Positions 38,101 through 50,281 are shown, numbered from the stretch's first letter. The stretch: DNA of 64,000 nt from Hordeum vulgare subsp. vulgare (GCF_904849725.1 NC_058521.1:562856176-562920175), one strand, 5' to 3'. Numbers and translations: made by a program. The notes: generated by a model from the sequence alone, not told the origin.

Positions 38101-39948
38101 GCATCGTATGTGTTGTGCATCGTGTGGTGTATATCGTGTGTTGATTGTGTTTCCGGTTTGCTTCGTCTCGATAGAGTTCCGCAGCGTGCCGGATTGTGAG
38201 GACCCGTTCGACTACGTCGGTTCGTCTGCTTCACGGTGGCATTCTTCTTCCAAGCGGGATCTCAGGCAAGATGATCATTTCCCCAGATACCATTACTATC
38301 ATCGCCATGCTAGTTTTATCGCTTCTATCGGTTACGTCTCGTTGCCTACCACCTGTTAAATATCAGTCTCTCTACCATGCCATGAAACCATCAACCTGTT
38401 CACCCTAGCAAACCACTGATTGGCTATGTTACTGCTTGCTTAACCCTGTTGATAGCGTTGCTAGTTGCAGGTGCAGTTGCTTCCATGCAAAGCATGGGTT
38501 CCTTGTTATATCACCATATTAATACTATTTAATTTAATGCACCTATATACTTGGTAAAAGGTGGAAGGCTCGGCCTTTCTAGCCTGGTGTTTTGTTCCAC
38601 CTTTGCCCCTTTTAGTTACCGGCTACCGGTGTTATGTTCCATAAACGAGCGCTCCTAACACGATCGGGGTTGTTATGGGGACCCCCTTGATAATTCGTTT
38701 TAGATTAAAGCTGGTCTGGCAAGGCCCAACTTTGGTACTACATTTGCCTAACCACCTAACAAAATTGCATAGGGACTTTCCGGACCCCGAGGATAATTTA
38801 ATCAACCCCCGGGCCAGTGCTCCTCATGAGTGTTGGTCCAAAACAGAGCAGCTTATTAACGCTACCCGGGGCAACTCGGCGTTTGGCGTGGTAACCATCG
38901 CTCATCCGTCGTGTCCTGAGAACGAGGTACGCGACTCCTATCGGGATCGTCGACACGTCGGGCGGCCTTGCTGGATTAGTTTTACCTTTGACGAGATATC
39001 TTGTGCATCGGGATTCCGGTGATGCTTTGGGTAATCTCAGAGTTGAGGTTTTCCACTAGGGAATCCGACGAGATCGCGAGCTTCGTGATTGAGGATTTCT
39101 ATGCGGCTTGTGGTAATTTGTGATGGACTAGTTGGAGCACCCCTGCAGGGTTAAATCTTTTCGGAAAGCCGTGCCCGCGGTTATGTGGCAACGTGGAAAC
39201 TTTGTTTAACACTGGTTCTAGATAACTTGAAGTTAACTTAATTAAAACATGCCAACTGTGTGCGTAACCGTGACTGTCTCGTTCGTGAGTTCCTTCTCCG
39301 ATCGAGGACACGGTGGGGTCATGTCTGACGTAGGTAGGTGTTCAGGATCATTCTTTTGATCTCCAGTAGTACACGTCCGTTATGCGTAGATCTTCCCCCT
39401 CTTGTTTCTTGTACTCGTAAGTTAGCCACCAAATATATGCTTAGACGCTGCTGCAACCTCACCACTTAACCATGCCTCACCCATTAAGCTTTGCTAGTCT
39501 TGATACCTTTGGAAATGAGATTGCTGAGTCCCCCGTGGCTCACAGTTTACTACAACACCAGTTGCAGGTACAGGTAAAGGTTACATGACGCGAGCGCGTT
39601 GACTGTTCATCTGGAGTTGCTTCTTCGTCTTCTTCTTCTTCTTCTTCTTCGATCTAGGATGGGTTCCAGGCCGGCAGCCTGGGATAGCAAGGATGGACGT
39701 CGTTCTTCTTTTGTCGTTTGTTTTCGTCCGTAGTCGGACCCTGCTCTTACTCCTGATGTTTATGTAATGTACTGATGTGACTCTGATGTAGCTTGTGGTG
39801 AGTGTAAGCCAACCCTCTTTATATATCTCTCCTTTTCAGTACATGTACTTGTAACGATATCCATTCTTGCGACACGACGAGATGCGCTTCTATCCCTGAC
39901 GAGGCCCTCGTGCCAAATTGAGGATAGGGTCGCATCTTGGGCGTGACA
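35125..39948. mobile_element. 4.8-kb non-coding insertion with TG...CA ends, class unclear
   Basis: It interrupts element B's pol with a perfect 5-bp duplication CCTAT (35120-35124 and 39949-39953). The left end is TGTGACAGCCCGATGCC; the right end read inward is TGTCACGCCCAAGATGCG, an imperfect inverted repeat. I find no internal copy of either end, so it has no visible LTRs. No transposase, gag or reverse transcriptase is seen. On the plus strand it resembles a gene: TATAAATA at 35686-35693, a CT-rich patch (35721-35740), AAACCCTAG at 35750-35758, a GC-rich leader to about 36340, then AT-rich intron-like sequence and a CTT repeat at 39621-39650. Near the right end a TATATAAAGAGG box points inward on the minus strand. 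It is probably a non-autonomous element. Confidence 0.82.
35686..35693 (+). promoter_or_regulatory. TATA box in the 4.8-kb element
   Basis: TATAAATA is followed 28 bp later by a pyrimidine-rich stretch and then by a telo-box-like AAACCCTAG at 35750. This arrangement is common at plant core promoters. Function is inferred from layout only. Confidence 0.55.
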
Positions 39949-42900
39949 CCTATGAAGACGCATTTTTCCGCTTTGGGTTCCAGCTTTTCAGGCTGAAGCT
40001 TTTTGACATAAGCATCACATCCCCAAACTTTAAGAAACGACAACTTTGGTCTTTTGCCACACCACAGTTCGTATGGTGTCGTCTCAACGGATTTTGATGG
40101 TGCCCTATTTAAAGTGAATGCAGTTGTTTCTAATGCATAACCCCAAAATGATAACGGCAAATCAGTAAGAGACATCATAGATCGCACCATCTCTAACAAA
40201 GTACGATTACGACATTCGGACACACCATTACGCTGTGGTGTTCCAGGCGGTGTTAACTGTGAAACAATTCCACATTGTCTTAAGTGAGCACCAAACTCGA
40301 AACTCAGATATTCACCCCCACGATCAGACGCAGGAACTTGATCTTCTTGTTACGATGATTTTCCACTTCACTCTGAAATTGCTTGAACTTTTCAAATGTT
40401 TCAGACTTGTGCTTCATCAAGTAGACATAACCATATCTACTTAAATCGTCAGTGAAGGTGAGAAAATAACGATATCCGCCGCGTGCCTCCACGCTCATTG
40501 GACCACACACATCGGTATGTATGATTTCCAACAAGTCACTTGCACGCTCCATTGTTCCGGAGAACGGAGTCTTAGTCATCTTGCCCATGAGGCATGGTTC
40601 GCACGTGTCAAGTGAATCAAAGTCAAGTGACTCCAAAAGTCCATCAGCATGGAGTTTCTTCATGCGCTTTACACCAATATGACCCAAGCGGCAGTGCCAC
40701 AAAACTATGGCGCTATCATTGTTTACTCTAACTCTTTTGGTCTCAATGTTATGTATATGCGTATCGCTATCAAGATTCAATATGAACAATCCTCTCGCAT
40801 TCGGTGCATGACCATAAAAGATGTTACTCATAGAAATAGAACAACCATTATTCTCAGACTTAAAAGAGTAACCGTCTCGCAATAAACAAGATCCAGATAT
40901 AATGTTCATGCTCAACGCAGGCACTAAATAACAATGATTTAAGTTCATCACTAATCCCGATGGTAGTTGAAGTGGCACTGTGCCGACGGCGATTGCATCA
41001 ACCTTGGAACCGTTTCCTACGCGCATCGTCACTTCGTCTTTCGCCAGCCTTCGTCTATTCCGCAGTTCCTGTTTCGAGTTGCAAATGTGAGCAACAGAAC
41101 CGGTATCGAATACCCAGGCACTACTACGAGAGCCAGTTAAGTACACATCAATAACATGTATATCAAATATACCTGATTTTTCTTTGCCCGCCTTCTTATC
41201 TGCCAGATACTTGGGGCAATTGCGCTTCCAGTGACCCATACCCTTGCAATAGAAGCACTCTGTTTCAGGCTTAGGTCCAGCTTTGGGCTTCTTCGGCGGA
41301 TTGGCAACAGGCTTGCCGCTCTTCTTCGAATTGCCCTTCTTTCCTTTGTCGTTTCTCTTGAAACTAGTGGTCTTGCTTACCATCAACACTTCATGCTCTT
41401 TACGGAGTTCAGACTTTGCGACTTTCAGCATCGCAAACAACTCGCCGGGAGACTTGTTCATCCCTTGCATGTTGTAGTTCAACACAAAGCCTTTATAGCT
41501 TGGCGGCAGTGATTGAAGGATTCTGTCAGTGATAGCTTCTTGCGGGAGTTCAATCCCCAGTTCAGCTAGACGGTTTGAGTACCCAGACATTTTGAGCACA
41601 TGTTCACTGACAGACGAGTTTTCCTCCATCTTGCAAGCATAGAATTTATCGGAGGTCTCATACCTCTCGATCCGGGCGTTCTTCTGAAAGATAAACTTCA
41701 ACTCCTGGAACATCTCAAATGCTCCATGACGCTCAAAGCGACGTTGAAGTCCCGGTTCTAAGCCATACAAGACTGCACATTGAACTATTGAGTAGTCCTC
41801 CTCACGCGCTAACCAAGCATTCTTAACATCCTGATCAGCCGTAGCGGGTGGTTCATCTCCTAGCGCAGCATTAAGGACATAATCCTTCTTTCTAGCTTGT
41901 AAGATTAGCTTAAGATTACGAGCCCAGTCTACAAAGTTGCTTCCATCATCTTTCAACTTAGCTTTCTCTAGGAACGTATTAAAATTCAGGATGACACTTG
42001 CGTGAAACATGATCTACAACACAAATATATTCAAAGTGGACTTAGACTATGTTCAAGATAATTAGAGTTCAACTTAATCAAATTATATGCTAAACTCCCA
42101 CTCAAAAAGTACATCTCTCTAGTCATTTGAGTGGTTCATGATCCACTTACACTATCCCAAGTCTGATCATCACGTGAGTTGAGTATAGTTTCAGTGGTAA
42201 GCATCCCTATGCTAATCATATCAACTATATGATTCATGATCGACCTTTCGGTCTCATGTGTTCCGAGGCCATGTCTGCACATGCTAGGCTCGTCAAGCTT
42301 AACCCGAGTGTTCCGCGTGCGCAACTGTTTTGCACCCGTTGTATGTGAACGTTGAGTCTATCACACCCGATCATCACGTGGTGTCTCGAAACGACGAACT
42401 GTAGCAACGGTGCACAGTCGGGGAGAACACAATTTCGTCTTGAAATTTTAGTGAGAGATCACCTCATAATGCTACCGTCGTTCTAAGCAAAATAAGGTGC
42501 ATAAAAGGATTAACATCACATGCAATTCATAAGTGACATGATATGGCCATCATCACGTGCTTCTTGATCTCCATCACCAAAGCACCGGCACGATCTTCTT
42601 GTCACCGGCGCCACACCATGATCATCCATCAACGTGTTGCCATCGGGGTTGTCGTGCTACTTATGCTATTACTACTAAAGCTACATCCTAGCAAAATAGT
42701 AAACGCATCTGCAAGCACATATGTTAGTATAAAGACAACCCTATGGCTCCTGCCGGTTGCCGTACCATCGACGTGCAAGTCGATATTTCTATTACAACAT
42801 CATCATCTCATACATCCAATATATCACATCACATCGTTGGCCATATCACATCACAATCATACCCTGCAAAAACAAGTTAGACGTCCTCTAATTTTGTTGT

Positions 42901-43245
42901 TGCATGTTTTACGTGGTGACCAAGGGTATCTAGTAGGATCGCATCTTACTTACGCAAACACCACAACGGAGATATATGAGTTGCTATTTAACCTCGTCCA
43001 AGGACCTCCTCGGTCAAATCCGATTCAACTAAAGTTGGAGAAACCGTCACTTGCCAGTCATCTTTGAGCAAAGGGGGTTACTCGTAACGATGAAACCAGT
43101 CTCTCGTAAGCGTACGAGTAATGTCGGTCCAAGCCGCTTCAATCCAACAATACCGCGGAATCAAGAAAAGACTAAGGAGGGCAGCAAAACGCACACCACC
43201 GCCCACAAAACCTTTTGTGTTCTACTCGAGAAGACATCTACGCAT

Positions 43246-43268
43246 GAACCTAGCTCATGATGCCACTG
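43246..43268 (-). promoter_or_regulatory. Primer-binding site of element B
   Basis: On the minus strand the 5' LTR ends CCCCAACA and is followed by G then TGGCATCATGAGCTAGG. This is a degenerate form of the initiator-tRNA primer site at the same spacing as in element A. Confidence 0.7.
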
Positions 43269-44445
43269 TTGGGGAACGTCGCATGGGAAACAAAAATTTT
43301 CCTACGCGCACGAAGACCTATCATGGTGATGTCCATCTACGAGAGGGGATGAGTGATCTACATACCCTTGTAGATCGTACAGCAGAAGCGTTAGAGAACG
43401 CGGTTGATGTAGTGGAACGTCCTCACGTCCCTCGATCCGCCCCGCGAACAATCCCGCGATCAGTCCCACGATCTAGTACCGAACGGACGACACCTCCGCG
43501 TTCAGCACACGTACAGCTCGACGATGATCTCAGCCTTCTTGATCCAGCAAGAGAGACGGAGAGGTAGAAGAGTTCTCCGGCAGCGTGACGGCGCTCCGTA
43601 GGTTGGTGATGATCTTGTCTCAGCAGGGCTCCGCCCGAGCTCCGCAGAAACGCGATCTAGAGGAAAAACTATGGAGATATGTGGTCGGGCAACCGTGAGA
43701 AAGTCGTCTCAAATCTGCCCTAAAAGCTCCATATATATAGGAGGAGGGAGGGGGACCTTGCCTTGGGGTCCAAGGGACCCTCAAGGGGTCGGCCGAGCCA
43801 AGGGGGGGGAGGACTCCCCCCCAAACCGAGTAGGACTTGGTTTGGTGGGAGGAGTCCCCCTCCCTTCCCACTTCCTCCCTCTTTTTTTTTCTTTTCCTTT
43901 GATTTCCTTCTCTTGGCGCATAGGCCCCTTTCGGGCTGTCCCACCAGCCCACTAAGGGCTGGTGTGTCTCCCCAAAGCCTATGGGCTTCCCCGGGGTGGG
44001 TTGCCCCCCCCCCCCCCCCGGTGAACTCCCGGAACCGATTCGTCATTCCCGGTACATTCCCGGTAACTCCGAAAACCTTCCGGTAATCAAATGAGGTCAT
44101 CCTATATATCAATCTTCGTTTCCGGACCATTCCGGAAACCCTTGTGACGTCCGTGATCTCATCCGGGACTCCGAACAACATTCGGTAACCAACCATATAA
44201 CTCAAATACGCATAAAACAACGTCGAACCTTAAGTGTGCAGACCCTGCGGGTTCGAGAACTATGTAGACATGACCCGAGAGACTCCTCGGCCAATATCCA
44301 ATAGCGGGACCTGGATGCCCATATTGGATCCTACATATTCTACGAAGATCTTATCGTTTGAACCTCAGTGCCAAGGATTCGTATAATCCCGTATGTCATT
44401 CCCTTTGTCCTTCGGTATGTTACTTGTCCGAGATTCGATCGTCAG
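43269..44445 (-). repeat. 5' LTR of element B, truncated (1177 bp)
   Basis: Nearly identical to 31320-32498 of the 3' LTR, with scattered single differences and length changes in the C-runs. The remaining 650 bp (matching 32499-33148) are missing. Sequence switches at 44445/44446 straight into element A LTR. Confidence 0.92.
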
Positions 44446-45414
44446 CATGGGTATCCAGACCCCGCTGATGGTTATTGGCCAGAGAGGTGTCTCGGTCATG
44501 TCTGCGTGTCTCCCGAACCCGTAGGGTCTACACACTTAAGGTTCGATGACGCTAGGGTTATAGGGAATTGTTGTACGAGGTTACCGAAAGTTGTTCGGAG
44601 TCCCGGATGAGACCTCGGACGTCACGAGGAGCTCCGGAATGGTCCGGAGGTAAAGATTGATATATAGGACGGATGGTTTTGGACACCGGAAGTGTTTCGG
44701 GCGTCACCGGAAACGTACCGGGACCACCGGGACCACCGAAGGGGGGCAACGACCCCGGGAGGTAAGGTGAGACAAGTGGGGATGGGAACCAGCCCCTAGG
44801 TGGGCTGGTGCGCCCCCTACTCAGCCCATTGCGCAAGGGAGAGAAAAGGGGGAGCAAACCCTAAGCCAGGTGGGCCTAAGGCCCACCAGATGGTGCGCCA
44901 CCCCCTCCCCCCCTCTGGCCGCCGCACCTCCCATCTGGGGGGGCTGCCGCACCCCCTAGGGGTAGCACCCCCTCTCCCCTCCCCCTATATATATATCAGG
45001 CACTTTTGGCCATTGAGACACACGGTTTTTCCTCTCTCTCGGCGCAGCCCTGATCCTCTTCCTCCTCCTCTCTTCCGGCACTTGGCGAAGCCCTGCCGGG
45101 AGACCTCGTCTCTCCATCGACACCATGCCGTCGTGTTGCTGGAGTTCTTCCCCAACCTCTCCCTCCTCCTTGCTGGATCAAGGTGCGGGAGACGTCACCG
45201 GGTTGCACGTGTGTTGAACGCGGAGGTGCCGTAGTTCGGCACTAGATCGGAATCGCTGCGAGTACGACTCCATCAACCGCGTTCTAGCAACGCTTCTGCT
45301 TAGCGATCTTCAAAGGTATGAAGATGCTCTTACCCCTCTCTCGTTGCTGGTATCTCCATAGGAAGATCTGAATATGTGTAGGAAAATTTTGAATTTATGC
45401 TATGTTACCCAACA
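44446..45414 (+). repeat. 3' LTR of element A, second piece
   Basis: Matches 24552-25538 of A's 5' LTR and ends TATGTTACCCAACA, followed by the GAAGT duplication. Bases equivalent to 24308-24551 (244 bp) are missing between the two pieces. Confidence 0.92.
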
Positions 45415-46530
45415 GAAGTACCCCGCTCCAGCGATACTGCCGCACTCCAGGGTCGGCCTCTCTTGTGCTTATATTTTTGTTATGGCATCTTCGGGGTCCT
45501 TTTTCATTTTTGAGCGGAAGTACCGCTTGGGGAGGAGAGGTAGTACCGCTCAAAGCGACACTGTCGCCCTCCCCTACCGTTCTTTCTTCCGCTTATTTTA
45601 TTCTTCTAGTATCATTGGTCCCTATCGTCAATATTGAGCGGAAGTAACACTTGGATCTGGATGGTAGTACCGCTCTCGCGGAACTACCACCCCCTCCAGT
45701 TGTATTCTGATACCTGTGGTGGCCGGTGCTTTCGTGCAAGCGGAAATACCGCTCCCCTACGCGGTACTGCCGCTTGGTTGCGACTTTGGGTAGAATAACG
45801 ACCAATTTTCTTCCCTCTATAAATAGAGGCCTTCTTCCCCAAAGGGACTTCACCTTTTCCTCTCCAAGCTCCATTGTTGCTTCTAAGCTCAAGCTTGCCC
45901 GATCTCTCTCCCTAGCAATCGATTCTTGTTGATGCTCTAGGGTTTGGAGGAGAAGGCCTTGATCCACGCCTCCACCAAGAGAAAAGCTGCTCCCCCATTA
46001 ATCCCTCGCGGATCTTGTTACTCTTGGGTGTTTGAGCACCCTAGACGGAAGAGGTCACCTCGAAGCCATAGTCCATTGTTGTGAAGCTTTGTGGTTCCGT
46101 TGATAGCCTCCAATTCAATTGTGGAGATTGCCCCAACCTTATTTGTGAAGGTTAGGTTGCCACCTTCAAGGGCACCACTAGTGGAATCACGACATCTCGC
46201 ATTGTGTCAGGGCGTGAGGATAATACGATGGCCTTAGTGGCATGTTGGGGAGCATTGTGCCTCCACATCACTCCAATAGAGACGTACTTCCCCTCAAAGG
46301 GAAGGAACTTCGAAACACATCCTCATCTTCATCGGTTCCACTTGTGGTTACTTATTACCTTTACTTGTATTAGTTACTTGTTTGTTATTTTGGTTGCTAG
46401 CATCTTATAGGTTGCTCATTTAGTTGCATATCTACACAACCTATTTGTTGTTAAACTTAATTTGTTAAAGAATATCTTTCAATTGTTCGTTGCCTATTCA
46501 TCCCCTCTAGTCAACCATATCGATCCATTT
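45415..46530 (+). repeat. LTR of copia element D (right part) with palindromic motifs
   Basis: This is the continuation of the sequence interrupted by element A. It holds repeated near-palindromes of the AGCGGAAGTACCGCT type (45513-45527, 45739-45753; shorter forms at 45540, 45663 and 45761), a TATA box at 45818-45825 (CTCTATAAATAGAGG), and CT-rich downstream sequence. It ends just before a primer site TGGTATCAGAGC at 46534-46545. The exact LTR ends were not resolved. Confidence 0.6.
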
Positions 46531-46533
46531 AAT

Positions 46534-46545
46534 TGGTATCAGAGC
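46534..46545 (+). promoter_or_regulatory. Primer-binding site of element D
   Basis: TGGTATCAGAGC is the standard plant copia primer site, complementary to initiator methionine tRNA. It lies 37 bp before the gag ATG at 46583. Confidence 0.85.
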
Positions 46546-46582
46546 CTCGTATCTTTATTAAGGGTTTCACCACCCAAAGAGT

Positions 46583-47347
46583 ATGGTTAACGACGGGGAA
46601 CGTGTTGTGGAGTTGCCCAAGGCTGGGGCTGTGAACTCGGTCACCTGAGAGGATCTAAATGAGGCTATTTCCTCTCTTAGACCCTCAGTGGCTATCGAGG
46701 TCAAAAACATGCTCAAAGATTTCCTTGATAGATTCAAACCTTTTATCGATCCGTTGCGTGTGGTTAATGCCACAACTTCGAAGTCGGAGACCAATCCCGA
46801 GAAGGATAATGCTAGTAGTGATAAAAATAAGTTGCCTCAAGGAACAAGTGGGGCAAATACCTTTGCCTCGGTTCCTCCTCCCGTGGCCTGTGGAGGACCG
46901 GTTCAGCCATCGCATATTATTAACCTTGGTCCTCCTCCTAAACTTGTTAAGAATGATTTTCCTAATTGGTTTTTTCATATCAAGGCTCATTCAAATCACA
47001 GCTCAACACAACTTTTTAGAATCATTGAGCAAGGGTACTACCCACATGATCCAAGCAACCTCACGCCAAGAGAAGAGGTCGACAATCAGCTCAATCACTC
47101 CGCCTTGTTCATCCTTCAAGCAGTTGTTCCCATCGAAGATCTTGCTCACCTGCGTCCCTTCACTCGTGCCAAAGATTGTTGGGAGCACATAATTTCCATG
47201 TACAAGGGAAGCTCAAGTATTCAACGGTCCAACTATGAAGTGATTCTTGATGCGGCCGATGAATTTGTGATGATGGAAGATGAGGACCCTCGTGAGCTCT
47301 ACTCGAGAGTGACAACTCTTTCCGTGCTTTGCCCTTTCTCACATTGA
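46583..47347 (+). pseudogene. Copia gag fragment of element D
   Basis: The frame begins MVNDGERVVELPKAGAVNSV at 46583 and meets a TGA at 46646-46648. It then runs open to 47347, with KNDFPNWFFHIKAHSNHSS and LRPFTRAKDCWEHIISMYKG. This is the N-terminal gag domain of a plant copia family. The rest of gag and all of pol are absent; at about 47348 the sequence changes to a gypsy 3' region. It is truncated and inactive. Confidence 0.75.
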
Positions 47348-50281
47348 GAGTTGGTGCAAACTCCGCCGGTGCATCCAAACCCATGACATGATACGCTCTG
47401 TCATACATAAGCCTCATTATATCTTTCCTCAAAACAACCACCATACCTACCTATTAAGGCATTTCCATAGCCTTTCCAAGATACATTGCCATGTAACATC
47501 CATCATCTCATGACTTGATCTTCATGTCATACATGCTTTTGCTTGATCATAGAGCCACATGCTAGTTGGGCCTTGCCCTTATTACTGCTACATGACGCGC
47601 TAGTATCATTGCATATCCTGCTACGCTGGCAGAGGCATACATTTGCATACATCATGATAGTTTTTCACTTGTCTTTATGTTGAGTACTTCTTATAAAGTG
47701 TGATGATTTTTCTTTTTATTCATGTAAAACATAGAGTGTTGCCCTTAAGAGAGGAAAAGATCCCAAAGAGGACAAACAAAAGATCCCAATAAGTATAAAT
47801 GAGAGATAAAAAGAAAGAGCCAAAGAGGCCACCAAAAAAAGAGAAATAAAAAGAGAGAAGGGGGCAACACTAGTATTCCTTTTGAAAGATCCACACATGT
47901 ACTCCATTACTATATTGGTACTACATAGAGATTATCATTCATGCATAACTATGCGGGGATCCTTACACTATAGAACTTAGTTAGCATATTCCAATGACGA
48001 GCCTGCTTAAAGGAGCTCTAGGTCTTCATGAGCAAACAAGTTGGATGCACACCACTAGTTCCATTGGAGAGCTTACCTTAGCTCATATGTGCATCCGTTA
48101 GATGGCAATCCCTACTCCTCACATCATACCTATCATTTGGCTTTCTCTAGCCTATAGCTGTCCTCATTGATGTGAGCCTTTCACACCTTTTTGTCTTCCT
48201 TCCCCATCATTATTATATTTGCAATACTAAGTGCCAACATATCTTGCTTACGCTCATCCATTACATGAGTGCTCAAAGTCGAAAGGGATAGGATTATTTT
48301 GACTTGTGCCTGACTAGTGGTCTGGGGATGAGTCAAAATAATATTCCGAAGGAGACTAAGTGTGAGGTTTAGTAGATTGAGTTCTCAATTTTTTTATGAT
48401 CTCAACCCATCTCCCACTTCTTGCACGCAAACACCATTTAGAGACATTCGAGTCACGGACAACGAGAGCTCTTGCACCTTTATGTTCTTACTTTGCTAAA
48501 TTCAATACTAGATATAGACTCTTGCTTGTTATTGTCTTGACTTGAATTGCATATCTCACTTGCTTTACTTTGAAGTTTTTATATGTGTATTAGCATGTCA
48601 CCACATAAATTATTGTGTCATCATTTATCTACTCGAGGACGAGCAGAAATTAAGCTTGGGGATGTTGATACGTCCCAAACGCATCTATAATTTCTGCTTG
48701 TTCCATGATCTTTTGGGTGACATTGTTATATATTTTGCTACACTTTTATATCGTTTTACACATATTTGGACTAACTTACTAACTCAGTGCACCCAATGCC
48801 ATTTTATGTCTGTTGATGTCTATTTTGCACGGGCTTTTACCCAATTTTTTGAAGCCCGAAAAAATCCAGAAAAAATATATAAAAATCAGCGGAACAGAAG
48901 CTTCCGGATCACCCAAACGGGGCCAGGGCCTCCAGGCGGCCTGCTGACGCAGCCAGGCCCTAGGCCGTGCCAGGAGGTCGCCTGGGTGGGTCCCACCTCC
49001 TCTGCCCTCCTTTGGCCTATATTTAGAGTCCCGAGAGGAAACCCTCACAGACTTTATGGAATCGCGAATTTCTCCATCGTTTTGCTGTCGCAGCACTTTC
49101 GAGACCGGGAGCGTCACGAGACCTCTTCCCAGCACCCTGCAGGAAGGAGGATTGACCTCCGGGAACTTCTCCACCGCCATGGACGCTTTCCGAACGTGCC
49201 GTGAGTAGTACCCCTTGGACCATGAGTCCATGACCAGTAGCTATGTGATGTCTTCTCTCCAATCTTGTGCTTCAATGGTTAGTCCTTGTGAGCTGCCCTA
49301 CATGATCAAGGCATCTATGTAATTCTCTTGCTATTGCTATGCTCGGTTTGTTGGGATCCGATGGATTATGAGATTATGTTCAGATTGTTATGAGTTATAT
49401 ATTTGATTATACTTTTATATTATGTTCCTTAGTGATTCATGCATGTTCTTCGTTGCTTTTTGTTGCTTTTGCCAAGTAGTAGATCGTAACTCCAAGAGGG
49501 AGCGTTGTGCATGATTGTGTGTTCGGGCCCCTCGATGTCTAGCTTGAGTGACACAAACATGAGACTAGGATGTGCTTGTTGCCACGAGGGAGAAAACAAC
49601 GATGCTTGTGACCACGGTTGCAAGGATTGTTTACCTTACACATAGTTCGTTAATGTAATTGTCCGTTGGTTTGAGTTTACAATTTGGGTGGGGCTCACAA
49701 CTTAATACCGGAGAGATGTTCTGGATAGATATCTCAAGGTGGATGATTAGTAAGTAGATGCTTATGAATAAACGGTCTACTTGTCTTGGCATACTGCCCA
49801 TTACTATTGAACATCTAACTATCAAGGAGCATAATTAGCATTGCAGTGCGATCGTAATTCTGTCAATTGCCCACTGTGATTTGTTTACCCTAGCATAGTT
49901 GTTTATCGTCTTTTGGGAGAGAAACATCACTACTGAACGTCATGTGACTCCGGTTCATATCACCATCATTGTTTACACCTCCACATTTACCGCTTGCTTA
50001 CTTTTCCGTTGCAATCACTATTACCTTCCCGCTTGTGTTTTGATCCTTTGCAAACTACAAGGCTGGAGAGATTGACAACCTCTCTGTACTCGTTGGGAGC
50101 AAAGTTATTTGTTGTGTTTGCAGGTTCATGTCTTCTGCTAGCGCCAGGGTGGAAGACACCTACTTGTTGAGCCTAGGAGCCCTCCTGGTTCGATAAACCT
50201 TACAGTCTTCGTGTAAGGAAATTTGCTGTTAACTACATCTCCACCTTCTACTTGGGGTATCCAACGAGGGGTGACAAGTAT
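47348..50281 (+). mobile_element. Ty3/gypsy element 3' end (element E)
   Basis: From 47348 to 48662 it is non-coding sequence of the type that lies between pol and the 3' LTR in Triticeae gypsy elements, including the A/G-rich 47740-47870 stretch and the GAGGACGAGCAG...AAGCTTGGGGA tract (48652-48662) used as polypurine tract. The LTR follows. Gag, pol and the 5' LTR are missing, so this is a truncated copy. No frame longer than 220 codons is present and none is coding. The right boundary near 50281 is approximate. Confidence 0.75.
48663..50281 (+). repeat. 3' LTR of gypsy element E
   Basis: Begins TGTTGATACGTCCCAAACGC directly after the polypurine tract, a start typical of a Triticeae gypsy family. 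It contains CCTATATTTAGAGTCCCGAG (near 49016), a likely promoter. The end near GGGTGACAAGTA (about 50281) was placed by resemblance only. Confidence 0.75.

Larger units (their letters stand above)
33202..42010 (-). pseudogene. Copia gag-pol of element B, interrupted
   Basis: The gag start is MFHASVILNFNTFLEKAKL at 42010. A zinc knuckle (CFYCKGMGHWKRNCPKY), protease (WVFDTGSVAHIC) and integrase (HCRLGHIGVKRMKKLH) follow. A one-base frameshift near 40305 separates KKIKFLR from SDRGGEYL. The frame then reaches KAEKCVFIG and is cut by the 4.8-kb insertion (35125-39953 with its duplication). It resumes at 35124 and runs through reverse transcriptase ([26 protein letters not shown]) to an in-frame TAA near 33904 after QCPATD, then RNase H (STCEAEYMAASEA) to 33202. 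It is non-functional. Confidence 0.93.
31320..44445 (-). mobile_element. Ty1/copia element B, nested in A, opposite orientation
   Basis: On the minus strand the order is 5' LTR remnant (43269-44445), primer site, leader (42011-43260), gag-pol (33202-42010, interrupted), polypurine tract and 3' LTR (31320-33148). It lies inside the 3' LTR of A. Without the 4.8-kb insertion it is about 8.3 kb. The expected duplication of TCTCT (31315-31319) is not seen on the other side, because the outer end of the 5' LTR and adjoining A sequence are deleted. Confidence 0.92.
23797..45414 (+). mobile_element. Ty1/copia element A, host of nested insertions
   Basis: A copia retrotransposon on the plus strand with target duplications GAAGT at 23792-23796 and 45415-45419. 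Layout: 5' LTR, tRNA primer site, about 1.26-kb leader, gag-pol, polypurine tract, 3' LTR. The 3' LTR is interrupted at 31319 by element B, and part of it is deleted. The outer GAAGT match confirms that 44446-45414 is the far end of A and not a separate LTR. Confidence 0.92.

Noticed and set aside
44446..45414. A solo LTR independent of element A
   Set aside because: It starts mid-LTR and its outer flank GAAGT matches the flank before 23797, showing that it is the end of A.
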